Part shown: in pieces, positions 23,458-35,385 of the stretch
Layout of the letters: every line of letters starts with the position of its first letter
Position numbering within the stretch: the stretch's first letter is position 1
Origin: Alentia gelatinosa
Lineage: Eukaryota; Annelida; Polychaeta; Phyllodocida; Polynoidae
DNA length: 64,000 nucleotides
Assembly: GCA_950022655.1 (NCBI GenBank)
Contig: OX465579.1
Coordinates: forward strand, 17,645,088 to 17,709,087
Direction of reading: 5' to 3'
Made by a program: the position numbers and the translations under genes
The notes under the pieces: model-generated
The model's database searches: none
What the model was told of the DNA's origin: nothing
What the model saw: only the letters and a program-made list of their open reading frames with translations

Positions 23458-24228
23458 TTTAACCCTACCCTAATTGTAAACACTGAATAAAAACAGCCCA
23501 AATTTAGTTCCTGAATACACCAGCTGACCTTCTCTGGAATACATCATTATGAAGAAGTCGTATACTATCAGGAATTTGCGCGTCCAATAATGTTCTGAAA
23601 ATACTTAAGTGTTAAGAGAAATACAAGGTGTGAATCAGAAAAGTAGAATAAGAAGAATCAGGAAGGCTGTAATTCAGTTAGTTATAAATTATCTAAAGGG
23701 GGGGGGGGCTGGATAAAACAGAAACTTTTAAAAAGGGAGCAATGTGAATAGAGCACAATACTCTAGACATGGTGTGCTTGTGTATGAAACGACACACCAA
23801 TGTGTACTAAAGAAAATTAGGAAAACTGTAAAACTGAACATTGTATTTGGAAGATGTGAATGAAATGAAAAATGTAATGACCGCAATTTTTTTGGTCAAT
23901 CTTCTCTCTGCCTCTTACATTGTATCATTGATACTAAGAAAGAAACCGATGAATGTTTGGTCTGTGTCCTCGTTCGCCATAGAGTTTTGAGTGCAAAGTA
24001 ATATGAACTAGGCGATAGCCAAGTGAATATTTTGAAGCACTCCAAACGAGATGAAACTTAGCACGTGTTAGATATGTTTCTGATTCTATCGTAGGGTGGA
24101 AATGTTAATCTGTTTATCACCCGTTGAGTATGAGTTACCATACTCGCATGCCTGTTCAGTGCGAGTTCCTAATGTTAAGCCTATGGAAGTATGTACCAGG
24201 CTAAGATACCGTCCACGATTCGTTCCAG
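23458..24228. other. Rest of intron before exon 6
   Basis: From about 24,000 to 24,210 lies a degraded family P element (gcctgttcagtgcgagttcc, ttaagcctatgg), which probably reaches almost to the acceptor of exon 6. Confidence 0.45.
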
Positions 24229-24421
24229 CCAATGATACCGACCTGTGTCACGGACACGGGCAGTGCACGAAGGAGTCGGGCGTGGAGTATTGCTGCTGTG
24301 ATCAAGGTTATGATGGAGTATTATGTGAACGGCAGACTGATGTCTGTCAGCCGAACCCCTGCCAGGGAGGAACATGTACCTTGGTCAACACTACGGATTT
24401 CACCTGTTCCTGCCCTTCAGG
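24229..24421 (+). CDS. Exon 6: EGF repeat and start of a second EGF
   Basis: Ends at a GTAAGT donor with two bases over. The product has C-x5-C-x8-C-x-C-x8-C (CHGHGQC through GVLC), the second to sixth Cys of an EGF domain. A new EGF follows (CQPNPCQGGTC, then FTCSCPSG) that is completed in exon 7. The start is the least certain of all exons. The acceptor ttccag at 24228 fits the phase left by exon 5, but acceptors at 24189 and 24199 also leave open frames; part of the upstream sequence is a decayed palindromic MITE, so I prefer the later start. The first Cys of EGF 1 would then come from an upstream exon. Confidence 0.8.
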
Positions 24422-24622
24422 GTAAGTGTAGTATCACCTTTCATTTTGGGATTCTTTTTTCAAAAATTTCTTTATTGATGCTTTATTTGATAAAATATCT
24501 TATCATCAAGGCTTTTTTCAAGACCTATAAAGCGGCCAAGATGTGTTAGGTTTACAAGAGGCTGATTTTCATCATGTGGGCCTTCCCTTCATATTTAGGT
24601 ACCTTTTCACCTGTCTAAATCA

Positions 24623-25039
24623 GGTCTGCTGGGATGGACAGCAATTACCAATCTGTTCACCCTCTTGGTTGCCTCACCTCCTGATGGTGCCGACCGGATA
24701 TGCTTGCACACAAGCGTAACTAAAGCAACCGGGTGGGGAGTTAGCTCAGTGGTAAAGAGCACTGGACTTGTAATCCCAAGGTTGTTGGACTTTGTTGGTT
24801 TGAGTCCCATTGCAGCCACTTCCTTCACCCCCAGCAGCGGTAGATTTACTGCTATATCACAGGCCAATCCTTCACATACCATGTCTATGTGGCATGGGAA
24901 GTAAAAGAACTCTGACCTCGGTAAATGTGTAGGGGTGGGATTTCTTCCTACATTCACCTCATGGATTCGGTCAAATCCAAACTAAGTCTAATTGAACAAA
25001 TTGGACGTTAAACTACCCAAACAAACAAAAAAAAAAAAA
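24623..25039 (+). mobile_element. tRNA-derived SINE with 5' leader, copy 3
   Basis: Flanked by a perfect 10-base direct repeat GTCTAAATCA (24613-24622 and 25040-25049). Between them lie a leader of about 110 bp (ctgttcaccctcttggttgc), the tRNA-like head from about 24,733, the body and an AAACAAACAAAAA tail. The target duplication shows that the leader moved with the SINE. Confidence 0.8.
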
Positions 25040-25119
25040 GTCTAAATCACATTCCCTAATGAATAAGTCCAGTCTAGCTAAGTTCAATGTTTATCACAAA
25101 CCTTTCCCTGGCTCTGCAG

Positions 25120-25514
25120 ATATTTCGGCAAGACTTGTGAACTGTACGGGGCGACTGTTACCTGTACCAGTGAGGTGTGTCCCGGGACAACGTGTTACAC
25201 CTCCAACAGCCCAGGCTTCTCCTGCCAGTGCCCGACCAGCACCCCCACCGAGTGTCCCACGGTGAAGATCGCCGCCTGCCCGGACAACATGTACGGCACC
25301 AACTGCAGCAAGGAGTGCGTGCCCGTCGACGACTGCAGCGGCCACTACACCTGCGACGTGACCAACGGCGACAAGATCTGCTACACGGGGTACACGGGCG
25401 AGAACTGTACCGTCAGGGCGTACACGGGACCCGCACCCGACCCCGCCTGCCCCGCCAATGACACCTGTGACAATGGAGGTAGTTGCTGGAACGGCCAGTG
25501 CTGCTGCCCTGGAG
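25120..25514 (+). CDS. Exon 7: EGF end, EGF-like, canonical DSL domain, EGF start
   Basis: Acceptor gctctgcag, donor GTAGGA, one base in, one out, so it joins exon 6 in the middle of an EGF (CPSG|YFGKTCE). An EGF-like Cys group (CTSEVCPGTTC to TEC) follows. From 25277 to 25408 lies a DSL domain with the exact family spacing C-x8-C-x3-C-x11-C-x8-C-x8-C, including MYGTNC, VPVDD, GHYTC and TGYTGENC. It carries one extra Cys where family members usually have an aromatic (DDCSGHY). A further EGF (DNGGSCWNGQCCC) begins and is finished by exon 8. DSL domains bind Notch receptors. In ordinary ligands DSL follows MNNL directly; here it sits some 300 residues further on, behind EGF repeats. The exon is clearly GC-richer than its introns. 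Confidence 0.9.
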
Positions 25515-26993
25515 GTAGGAGGATCTTTTTTTTTTTTTTTAATTTATTAAAAAAAAAAAGTTATTTTAATTTTTTTTTTTGGGGGGGGGGGGGGTCGGCC
25601 ACTCTTTTTTTCTCTCTTTTTCTTTGCCATAAAGGTGTTATTACCATGTCTTCTTAAGCGCCAAATCCACTAAGGCGAATTTAGCGGGCACACAACTTCG
25701 CCTGGAGTTTGCGCAGCGCCCCCTATAGGAACCCAACTCATATATGCCATCGCGGCAGGGTTCAAGGGGCCACTTTCAAACTTGCAAGCAGAGGGGAAGG
25801 AGCTCTTGACAATGGACTGTGTGAGGCTTGTAAGCCATAGCCTATGTGAAATAAGGCTGTATTCAACAATACCAAACAGCCATAAAACGTGGAGCTCTAT
25901 TGAGCTCTATTGTGGTTTGGAGTACATTAGATATCACTCTATCAATATCTGAAAAGATTTTTGATAGAGCTCTAACAGTTTGTATGTAGTAGCTGTTACT
26001 AGTTAGCCTATTTTAGTATAGGTATCTCCATTCAGCTGTCATTTGAGACCATGCCAAAACAATAGGGGCGCTGCGCTTCACACCTCCTCTGGTCTGGTCA
26101 TATGAAAAATTTGCTTCAATGGATCAGGCGTTCGCATGGTGGTCGCTTTGGAGTTGCATGTATCATGTAATTCATATGGCATGCGACCGGCATGTGACAA
26201 TATCAAAACCTTTTAATATTATCGCATGTCTTTGCACAGTCACATGTGTTCATGTGGTCTCACAGGAATTCTATTCGAATTCTGTTGCCTTAGTGGATTT
26301 TGTGCTGTAATTTTTTTTTCATATGGCGTTCCAAACAACATCTTCCAGGTTGTTGTGACTGTTTAGTTTTACATCATTGTAGCTTTCAAGGGGTGAGAGA
26401 GTTTTCTTGATCAGAAGTCGGCAGATTGTACCTAGAATACATTGAAACAACGGAGTTAAATAATTTTCTTGACAACCTTCTATACTTCTACTACTTAAGC
26501 CCCAAGGCGTTAACTTATGTTTTCTTTTTCTTATAAATTTTTAAAATAAAGAACAGTAATACATAACAATAGAATGTGAATATACACAGGGTCATTTAAA
26601 TTTCAAAATAATTTATAATCTGAACGAATAAATATAATGAGAAGGAACGTTTCTTAACTTATCATGATCTGAGTTATTAGTTTGAAGTTGCTAATATTTG
26701 TGTGCTGTATCCTCGATCATCGATTGAACAGAATAATTGTTTATGCTTGCTTTTTTGTAATGCTTATGTACATACCGCTGCCATTGGTTTTGGGATTTGT
26801 TGCCATAATTGCTTACCTGCCCTAAACACCATCTGCAAGCAAGCGCTGAATACTGTATATAATGAATAGATATATATATATGTAAACTATACCATCTTTT
26901 TAATCATGTAACTAGAAATCATATCATGTACACAGAGGTCTCCAGATATTCACTATGCATGAAGTGTCTAATGTAACATCATTCACCCGTCAG
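25515..26993. other. Intron after exon 7
   Basis: Starts with T-, A- and G-runs (25,526-25,595). No exon, SINE or MITE recognised in the rest. Confidence 0.4.
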
Positions 26994-27266
26994 ATTTCAC
27001 AGGGACAACTTGTGAAATACTAATAACAACAACAGGAGCTTCAACAACTGGAATCACGACTACCGAGGCTTTAACCACTGACACTCCGACAACAGATGGT
27101 ACAACTACTGATGCCATGACAACTACTGATGCCATGACAACTACTGATGCCATGACAACTACTGATGCCATGACAACTACTGATGCCATGACAACTACTG
27201 ATGCCATGACAACAGTGGATTTAACGACTGAAGCAACAACTTCGCAAACAACAGAATGTTTAACTG
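26994..27266 (+). CDS. Exon 8: EGF end and Thr-rich mucin-like segment with six-residue repeats
   Basis: Acceptor acccgtcag, donor GTAATT, phase 1 in and out. The first residues (DFTGTTCE) close the EGF begun in exon 7. The rest is almost only Thr, Ala, Met, Asp and Ser: six copies of an 18-base unit (TTTDAM) at about 27104-27213, then TTEATTSQTTEC. Dense Thr with little else predicts heavy O-glycosylation, giving a stiff extracellular stalk. The near-perfect DNA repeats suggest recent expansion and probable length variation. Confidence 0.82.
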
Positions 27267-27591
27267 GTAATTTTGACATATATCCTAGCTCTAGCTAGTG
27301 ATAAGTTTGACTTGCAATGTTCAGCACTGACTATTTTTCCATATGGTAGTTGTACCTAATTTTGCAGTAAAATGCAAGAAAAATTAATTCTATGAAGGAA
27401 ATGTCAAATCAGAGAAAGCCAACAGCAATAACATCTGAGCAATGTTTATTTTGTCACGTGTGGATTACCTTTTTGGGGTTCTGCCAGGAGTTTTTTGTCT
27501 TTATTGTTGCCGTCTACGGAAATTTTGGTCTTTCACTAATTCCTCGATGTTTTTTATGTAAACTTAAGGCTTAACAAACTCCTATGTTATA

Positions 27592-27895
27592 GAGGAAACC
27601 TTTGAAAGTATAGGGTCCGAGCTCATATCCCATTTAGTTTGAATCACATACTAATTCACAAGGCGAAGCTGCGTGAATTACTATGCGATTCGAATGAGAT
27701 GGGATTGAGCTCTAACCATAAACTTGAATAGGTTTCTAAATTTATCTCACCCCTCACATCGACAAATTGGCTAACATTTATGACATAATCCCCCATTGAT
27801 TATTTTATCTAAATACTCAATGGGCATTGGAAACGAGCTCCCAATGTTATGTCTATGTGAAAAAAATGATACCAGGGGTGAGATAATGTGTGATA
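27592..27895. mobile_element. Family P MITE, copy 4 (subtype with ctcatatcccat)
   Basis: gaggaaacctttgaaagt ... tttgaatcacatactaattc | gtgaattactatgcgattcg ... then the extended end finishing gataccaggggtgagataa. Same subtype as 30,670-30,962. Confidence 0.65.
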
Positions 27896-28007
27896 AGTCT
27901 ACAACACTGGTGCGGTCAATAAACAGGCAAATCTGCCTTGTACTTATCCAGTCTAAATAAACTGATTTAAAAAAAACCAAAAAACCTATAGTCAAGATGA
28001 GATGAAG

Positions 28008-28300
28008 GGGTGCTCCACTGGTGGGACCATAATTTCACCGCTGATAGACACGCCAAACATGCTTACAATGTACAAAACCAACAGGCCAGTACAAGTTGGC
28101 TGTTTTATCGCCGTGCAGCCGCTGCCGGTGAGCATGTGGCCTGCTCCATCGCTCCGGTTTCTATACTCCAGCTAATGCGGTGCCACACGGTGGTGGAGCA
28201 TCCTCGGGTGGTGGAGCATTCCCTTCAAGGATATAGTGGAATAGTCAAGATTCTGACTTCAGGTGCCATCGTACCTGGTGCACCATGCTGATAGATATTA
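28008..28300. repeat. Element with GGTGCTCCAC ends (tentative)
   Basis: ggtgctccactggtgggacc at the left and ggtgcaccatgc at the right; related phrases (gccgtgcagc, ctccatcgctccggtttcta) recur near 53,220-53,410. The open frame here is unsupported. Confidence 0.3.
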
Positions 28301-28712
28301 CCTCATAGATTCGATTGGCTTGAATTTCTGACAGTTTCCTCTCCTTATAAGAGACTTAAGATACCCCAGCTATCCTCTGTATTACGTTAAGAAACACTTC
28401 GCCCACCAGATGTTACTGAACTTCCTGATATCGCCCCGTTTACCTAAAGGATCCAGTTCTGACTGGCTGGCTGCACCACGGCCGCCTGTCCCCTGATGAA
28501 CTGCTCTTTTTCTATTTCTATTTGGATACACTGAATATAACTTGGCGTGTAAAAGTAGAAATCCCTAAAATTTCCATTTGTGGCATCGGATTTCCACTTT
28601 GAAGGAATATAAAAACCATTTAACTGCAATAATTGTGGGATATAGGTTAAGGGTTTATTTTTCTACGACGATGGAAAGCAGCTAGAATCGGATTCTGTAA
28701 ACAGACTGCATT

Positions 28713-29412
28713 ATGGGATACCTCAATATGGTCTATACATTTCCAATGGGGTCCTTGTATACGATGGATGATAAAACGAAGTCTACTACTCTTCAAACGA
28801 CTGACGATCTGACCACAGGAATATTGATAAGTGGATGTCTGATAAAAGCTGTTGATATAACAGCTGCATTCAATAATAAATGCCACCCAAGTTCTAGGTC
28901 TATATGACGAGATGATAGCGAATGAACTTCTAACCACAACAGTTATTTCTGCTACATGTTCAACCTCCTAAAGTCTAGCCAGAAAGTGATCAGATGAACC
29001 TTCAAAAACAACTGCAGTAGTGAAAACTTTACCAGACAAAACTCACGGTTTGACCCGACAAATACATCTCCCCAACTTCAGTTGCCAATACTATACATGA
29101 GATGACTGATGAGGTAGCCACAGACCTTACTACTGCTGAACCTCCATCAACTGTAGTTTATTCTGCATTTTACACCGCTCAGGACCGAACCACAGGCATA
29201 ATGATGAGCTAAGTTAACAATAGATGATACAACTGAGAGTCCAGTTACACATCTAAAACAAATGTACCTTCGACAACTGTAGCAGCCACAGCTTTCTTTG
29301 AGGCTACAGGGAGTCTTGCCACAGAACCCAGAACAAGTGTTCTTTTAACAACTATGGCTACTGAAACAACCTCAACAGAAACGACTGTAGATTAGGCGAC
29401 AACTACATACAA
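28713..29412 (+). pseudogene. Decayed Thr-rich exon(s) between exons 8 and 9
   Basis: The stretch keeps long runs of Thr/Ser-rich coding sense in shifting frames: STTLQTTDDLTTG near 28,780; an open run 29060-29213 with DLTTAEPPSTVV; and another 29258-29395 with LTTMATETTSTETTVD that ends in TAG. A GTAAGT donor remains at 29413. Several stops and frame changes rule out translation as one exon. Best explained as a copy of the phase 1-1 mucin exons that has lost function; use as a truncated alternative ending cannot be excluded. Confidence 0.5.
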
Positions 29413-29916
29413 GTAAGTTTCCCAAGAAATCAGTGTGTGGCAATAATAAAAAAACTGGGAAGTTATCAAGGAAACTAAAAAGGACCTACGAGATGCCCTT
29501 GCATAACATATTCCTATATACCCATTGGCAAATAATGTGCAGTTACATACTACTGCTAGGGGTGCAGTAATTATGAGTTATGTACCAAGGCTGACGTTTT
29601 CTTACTGCTCCAGTGTTACTATGACGGCGCCGTGACGTTGTCACATAGAGAGAAACATGCATAGTAGCACTCATTTTTGCTATGGAACCGGCAGAAAACC
29701 GGCAGGAAGAAAACATAGCAGTTGGAATTACTTGATAAGGGTGGCCATGGCTTCTTGGACTATCGCAGGTAAAGAAATCTCCGCTTTTATCGATATTTGA
29801 GGGTATATAGAAATAGGTAAACCAAGTCCTGATGCACCCGTATAAAATACTACTGATCAAGTAATAGGGTACAGGGACAACTGGATTCGGAGACAGAATT
29901 ATCACCTCAAAGAAAA

Positions 29917-30240
29917 GGGAGCCAAAATGAGCCCACTGAAACGGCAGATACCCGTACTCAATCTACTATTTCCGGATAGTGGTGCTCAGTACTTTGACTA
30001 TATAGATTCGAAATTATATGTGTCATTGTCCAATCTTTCAAATGCCTATTTTGATACACTAAACAACTGGCATCGTAGCTTCAAGACAAATTGATTCGGA
30101 AACGATTGGAGTAAACTGCACTGCAATATAGAGAGCTACTTGCCCTGCCCCTCCAATATATGCCTTGTTTTACTGACCTCCTGAAATGGTGTTTTGAGCA
30201 CGGGTATCTACGGTTTTAGTGGGCTCACTTTGGCTCCCTA
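29917..30240. mobile_element. Element with GGGAGCC ends
   Basis: aagggagccaaaatgagccc at the left and gggctcactttggctcccta at the right are inverted, with an inner palindrome (cagatacccgta / acgggtatcta). Confidence 0.6.
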
Positions 30241-30669
30241 TATAGTTAAACAACCAACATACAATTTCAATATTCCATCCCTTTTTGATTTTGAGGTTTT
30301 GCCACATTAATTTTTTTAATTCAACTATTTTCTTTCAATTTTGCTTTTATTCATGCTTTGATATCTATGTATTTATCAACATCTATTGATAGAATAGCTT
30401 TGTAATAGCCTATAGGTTTATCCTACTTGTAAATACAATTTCTCTGCTAACTTAGCAGTGTGTCAGAATCTCCCTGTACTGTAATCAACCTATAACATCT
30501 TGTAATGCCAGCCATCCTTCTTACTTTCCATATTATGATATCAATTCAAAATTTTATCAAACTTCGATTTTCTAGACAGGTTTCATAATCAACATCAGTT
30601 TGGATATTTGATAATTGTGAGTGTCAACTTTGGCGGCTGGCCCGAAGGTTGGATTTAGGTGATACTATA

Positions 30670-30962
30670 GAGGAAACCCATGAAAGTTTAGGGTCTGAGC
30701 TCGTATCCCATCGAGTTTGAATCACGTAGTAATTCACAAGGCGAAGCCGCGTGAATTGCTATGTGATTCAAATGAGACGGGATCGAGCTCTGATCCTAAA
30801 CTTGAATGGGTTTCTGAATTTATCTCACCCTTAATATTGACTAATGGGGTAACATTTGTGACATTATCCCCCATTGGATATTTTTCCTAAATATCTAATG
30901 GGTGTTAGATACGAGTTTCCAATGTTAAGTCTATGGAGAAAAAATATCTGGGGTGAGATACA
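30670..30962. mobile_element. Family P MITE, copy 5
   Basis: Same order and subtype as copy 4: gaggaaacccatgaaagttt, tttgaatcacgtagtaattc, gtgaattgctatgtgattc, end tctggggtgagata. Confidence 0.68.
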
Positions 30963-32064
30963 GTTCCAACTAATAGAGTGAATTACCAACATAGAATAGA
31001 CGGAAATAGTTATCTGTGTCACGAATAACACTTGTCTACTTCTTTCTTATTTTTATTATGTAACAATCTACCCAGGCTACATTGGTATCGTGTGCCATCT
31101 GGTCTTCCCTTCTCGACACCTGAAAGATAAAACAAAATCTACCATGGTCAGTGTTTTTATTACGGCAAACATACTGATAAAGATGCTAGGGGTTTATACA
31201 TCTCATAGTGAGTATCATCAATACTTATTTCTAGTTGCTTGTGTCATGGCAATGTAGTGTTGTGGTCATAGCATGTTTGAGATGACCCTAAAGCGAGTGT
31301 TCCACTAATCAGGCGCTAGCCCAGGCCGGCGCCCGTACAGTGGTCGCCGGCAGACCGGGAGTGCTGCCGGCGACGATCTGGCTGGTGGAACAGCGCCTGG
31401 TGAGTTGCTGGAAGTTCTCTGGCTATTACTTTACTTCCAGCCAGCCGGTCGCCCGGCGCCGGGTGGGTGGGCTGGTGTAATGGGATAGTTTGTTACCCTG
31501 TGATAAACAATTATTATCGCCATCTAGTATCTGGGACGCATGTGTGAGCATGTGCAGTGTTGAAGTCTACAATTGGACAGTGACAAATTTGTCGAAATTA
31601 AGCATATCACAACATGTAATTCTCATATCTTACTAGCATTCTTTTCATTTATTTACATCAAAATCACATCAAAATAGCAGTACATCCAATAATCTGTGCT
31701 AGCTAAACAGAAGAACGTGTCCAGATGCATCCGCATATTGAGTGGGCAATAATAACGGTTCATCACAGGGTAACAAACTATCGCAACACACTGGCCTGCC
31801 TCCCTGTTGAAGGCCTAATTGATTAAACACTTGCTTGATATGAGTGATGTGAAGAGTGAACTGCTTGTACGTTCAATCTCCGTACATGTGAAAAGTGATT
31901 ATCGGGTAGCGGATCTATGTTTGTTTTTAGCAGGGGAAAATTGAATATTTTATCATAATTATTTTTCATTCATGCAGTAGTTGCCACATCCTACCTAATC
32001 AAAAGATAAATGTGATGATAATCATCCATTGATTTTATAAAGACACAGACTATGACTACTGCAG
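30963..32064. other. Rest of intron before exon 9
   Basis: A GC-rich patch at about 31,290-31,480 (ggccggcgcccg, gccggcgacg) looks like part of a GC-rich repeat similar in kind to 10,063-11,030. No exon seen. Confidence 0.35.
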
Positions 32065-32490
32065 ATTCAACAACTGAAGCCACTATAACGACAACGGCAG
32101 CCACATCTACTGATAGTATGACAACTACTGAGGTCCTCAGTACCCAGCAAACAACAACTGATGTCACAACTGAAAGCGTTACGACTACACCCGCCACTAC
32201 TACTGTTTTAGTCATGACCACCACAGAAACTCCTACAACCGAGGTTTCAACAACTGACGTTATCACAACCACAACTGTACCAACTACAGCACAGCCAACA
32301 ACTGAGTCCATGACAACTGAGGTCACAACAGCTGCACTTTCAACAACTGAGTCCATGACAACTGAGGTCACAACGACTTCATATGTGACACCCACTGAGA
32401 GTTTAACGACTCTGCAGCCAACAACAGAATTTGCATCAACTGAGGCCATGACAACTACTAATTCATTGACTACAGCAGAAACTACTGAAT
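32065..32490 (+). CDS. Exon 9: long Thr-rich mucin-like segment
   Basis: Open for 142 codons, donor GTATGT, phase 1 in and out. The acceptor at 32064 (ctactgcag) is the only AG after the upstream in-frame stop that fits the phase. More than half of the residues are Thr or Ser, arranged in loose units such as TTESMTTEVTT and TTEVSTTDV. Unlike exon 8 the units are diverged, so this is an older array. Ends with ETTEC, the same Cys-containing end as exon 8, which suggests the mucin exons arose by duplication. Expected to be O-glycosylated stalk. Confidence 0.82.
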
Positions 32491-35085
32491 GTATGTTTTA
32501 TAAACATAGTTATAGATACCACGAAGACTAAGGAAATTAATATAGAGGAACTCATAAGTGTAGATTGAAATACTTTTTTTCCAACACTGGAAATGGGAGA
32601 TCAGATACATCGTTTCCAATATAGACCAACCTCCAAGTAACCGAGAAAAACCCAGAACCATATATGTTGATTGAGTAATATTGATGATACCGTATCAATC
32701 AAAATATATATATCTATGGTCAGTATCTAGACATATTCTTTGAAGAAAATGTAGACCTATTTGCTAGAATTACAAAACAATATTTGCATTTTTCTGTTCT
32801 ATAGGCTTTGCTCTGTAAATAGAAAAAAAGCCGAGTATAGTCTACAATGGAAACCCCAGGAAGACGAAACTGACATCATCTCGCTGATAGAGCACCTAAG
32901 TTGACCTATCTGTTAAGTTGTAAACTTAAATCTTTACTTGTATAGTTACTTAAGTCTACTCTAGTTGCTAATGCAAGTACAAAGACGGTCTACGAAGAGG
33001 TACAGGAATAAAGTGGTGTTCTACCGCCCAGGCGTTATTTCGATGCAAGGCCAGCCTCTCAGCCGTTCATGTTGACCGCGTCCATTGCGGTACATTGCGG
33101 GGAAGCATACAACACGGGAGCCATACTTGCATCAAACCTACCGGTCCGCCATGGCTAACTAATAAATCAGTTTTTGCCAGGTTGGAGCCTTGAGGTCAGG
33201 CCGGAGAGAACCTGCAAATATTTTAGGTGGTTTGAGACTGGCCCTGGTTGGTGGAAGGGCCACAAAAATGACTTTCTCAGTCAGCTGAGGGCTCGGAGTC
33301 CCGGCCGACACTCAACAACCTGCAGACAATGCTCCAATACTGTAGCTTTTGGAAGTAGCGGCACAAGCAGGAATTTACCCTGAGATAAAATAGAGTACAC
33401 TGCACCAACACCACCATTTTACATATGAATGCGCCCGGCGTATATAAGTATGCTTTTGTGTATACAAGGTCGTCCTATTCCCCTTGTGTATATGCCTCAT
33501 CTGTAGGCATATATAATCGTCCAGTGAACAGGGCTTCACTGAGAGCGGGCGGGGGGAGCGGCGGGGGGAGGGTTTCCCACTGAGGACACCTATACTTCTA
33601 CCAACACAAACGGGCGGGAGGCAGTGGGGGGAAAGGATATTTCCTCTCGTATACGCCGGGTGTGAAATACAGCCAAGATGCGTCCGTATATAAACCCTTG
33701 GTGTATATGTATGAAAACAAGTCAAAATTCAGCCAATACATGCACTTCCGCGACCGCGTATATGAATAGAATGGTGGTTTTCATGCAGTGGTATTTATAA
33801 CTTGATCCATAGACTGAAAAGTCAGGCCCTATTAAGATGAGCACCATGGATAGTAAATATGGATATGACCCCTTAATGCCACGTCGAAATAAAGATTTTC
33901 CGCTGGAAAAAATTTCCACAAAATAACCTTCTAAGAGGTAGTTGTGCAACTTCCTCTTTCGCTCTCTCTTTTGTGGTCGTGTTAGCGATAGGGGTAAGTT
34001 ATCTGCCGCGTTTACCCTCAACCTTCCAGGAGATACCCTCCCCCAACGGGGAGAGACTACTCCACCAGGAAAGAATTTTTTCCCACAAACGCTCCACTAC
34101 TGTCTGCCAGGAACAGAATTGAACCACTTAGAACCACTGACAAGGTGTTTCACCAAGCAGGTAAACGCTGTGTGGTTGGTGTACACCAATTTCACCAAGT
34201 TGGTGGAATAGATAATTACCCGAGGTCCTTACCTAGTACTGAAGGGGAATTGATGTTCCTACGAGCCTAGGGCACTATGATGGTGCCCTAGGATAACAGG
34301 TTCACTCTCAACGGTAACTATCCTCGCAAAAACGATGGACTCGCTCGGGTTTGTAATACACCCACAAAAACCGGTTTGCACGCCAAACACAAAAATCCAA
34401 TTCCTTGGTTTCACCATTAATTCGCAAGATTTAACCGGTACCCTACACCCTTTATGGAACTTGCTTGCTATTCCTGCCCTTGCCGAAGAGGGGTACTGAG
34501 AGTCAACACCATGAATTCATTTAATTCATAAACCAGAAAAGAATATACAAACGGAGGAAGAAAATACAACCACGGTTCCCATCAGATGATCAATTGCCTG
34601 ATCAATAAACATTTTAATACCAACTCTAACACTTAACCACTAGTAAAACATTTCTCATCGTTTCTACTCTCAAACTAGCCATATCACTGTAGTTTAACTT
34701 TGGAAGTCTGGGTCATCTTCTGCTTCTAGAAAATAAGTTTACCCTCTGGTTCATTACTGATACGTTTTGGTTTCGGACAAATCTTCTTAACCGGGATATT
34801 CAAGAAGGTACTTAATACATTTAAAAACTCAGTGACGAGTTGCTTTAGTTGCACACCTACCCGGTACATGTTCCATCCTTTCTTTCTTTTCAGTGAAGGT
34901 ACGATAATTTTCTTAATTTTCATTTGCATGTAAAACATAATTTGATATTATATATATATTCTCCCTTGTATTGTTCAATCCTTTGCGGATTTACTTGATA
35001 CATGGATGCCCATGTTAGAGTTATCCTAATTTGGATAAAAAAAAAAGATTAAGACCTGATTTAATGCACGTTTCATGTTCCTTAG
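32491..35085. other. Intron after exon 9
   Basis: No exon recognised. A G-rich stretch lies at about 33,545-33,635. Open frames up to about 115 codons have no recognisable product or splice support. Confidence 0.35.
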
Positions 35086-35385
35086 GTTGTGATACAACCA
35101 CAACAGGCACAGCCACGACAGCAACTGCTGAGAACACGACAGCAACTGCTGAGAACACGACAGCAACTGCTGAGAACACGACAGCAACTGCTGAGACCAC
35201 GACATCTTCAGATTCAACCACTGTAGCTGAGGTTACTACTGAAGTGGTAACAACTTCAAACTCTACAACAACTGTGGCCGAGGTTACAACGGCAGGAACA
35301 TCCTTACCATCCCTGATCACCCTGGATCCAGTGAACCTGAACCTGCTGCTGGCGCTCCTCCTGCAGCTTTTGGGACAGACTACTG
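35086..35385 (+). CDS. Exon 10: Thr-rich segment with seven-residue repeats and a Leu-rich end
   Basis: Acceptor tgttccttag, donor GTATTG, phase 1 in and out. It begins CDTTTTG, has four copies of a 21-base unit (TTATAEN) that also creates N-glycosylation sequons, then a Thr/Ser/Val stretch. The end is very different: LNLLLALLLQLLG, a short Leu-rich segment of about 13 residues. This is too short for a usual membrane span and the gene continues in frame, so I read it as a buried helix or linker. The donor lies exactly where a 62-bp minisatellite starts. Confidence 0.8.

Noticed and set aside
23127..23501. Open frames of Pro-Ser-Leu and Gly-Arg-Glu repeats on both strands
   Set aside because: Translation of a (CCCT)n microsatellite, open in all phases.
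31991..32449. Minus-strand 152-codon Val-rich frame
   Set aside because: Antisense of the Thr-rich exon 9; similar shadows exist for exons 8 and 10.
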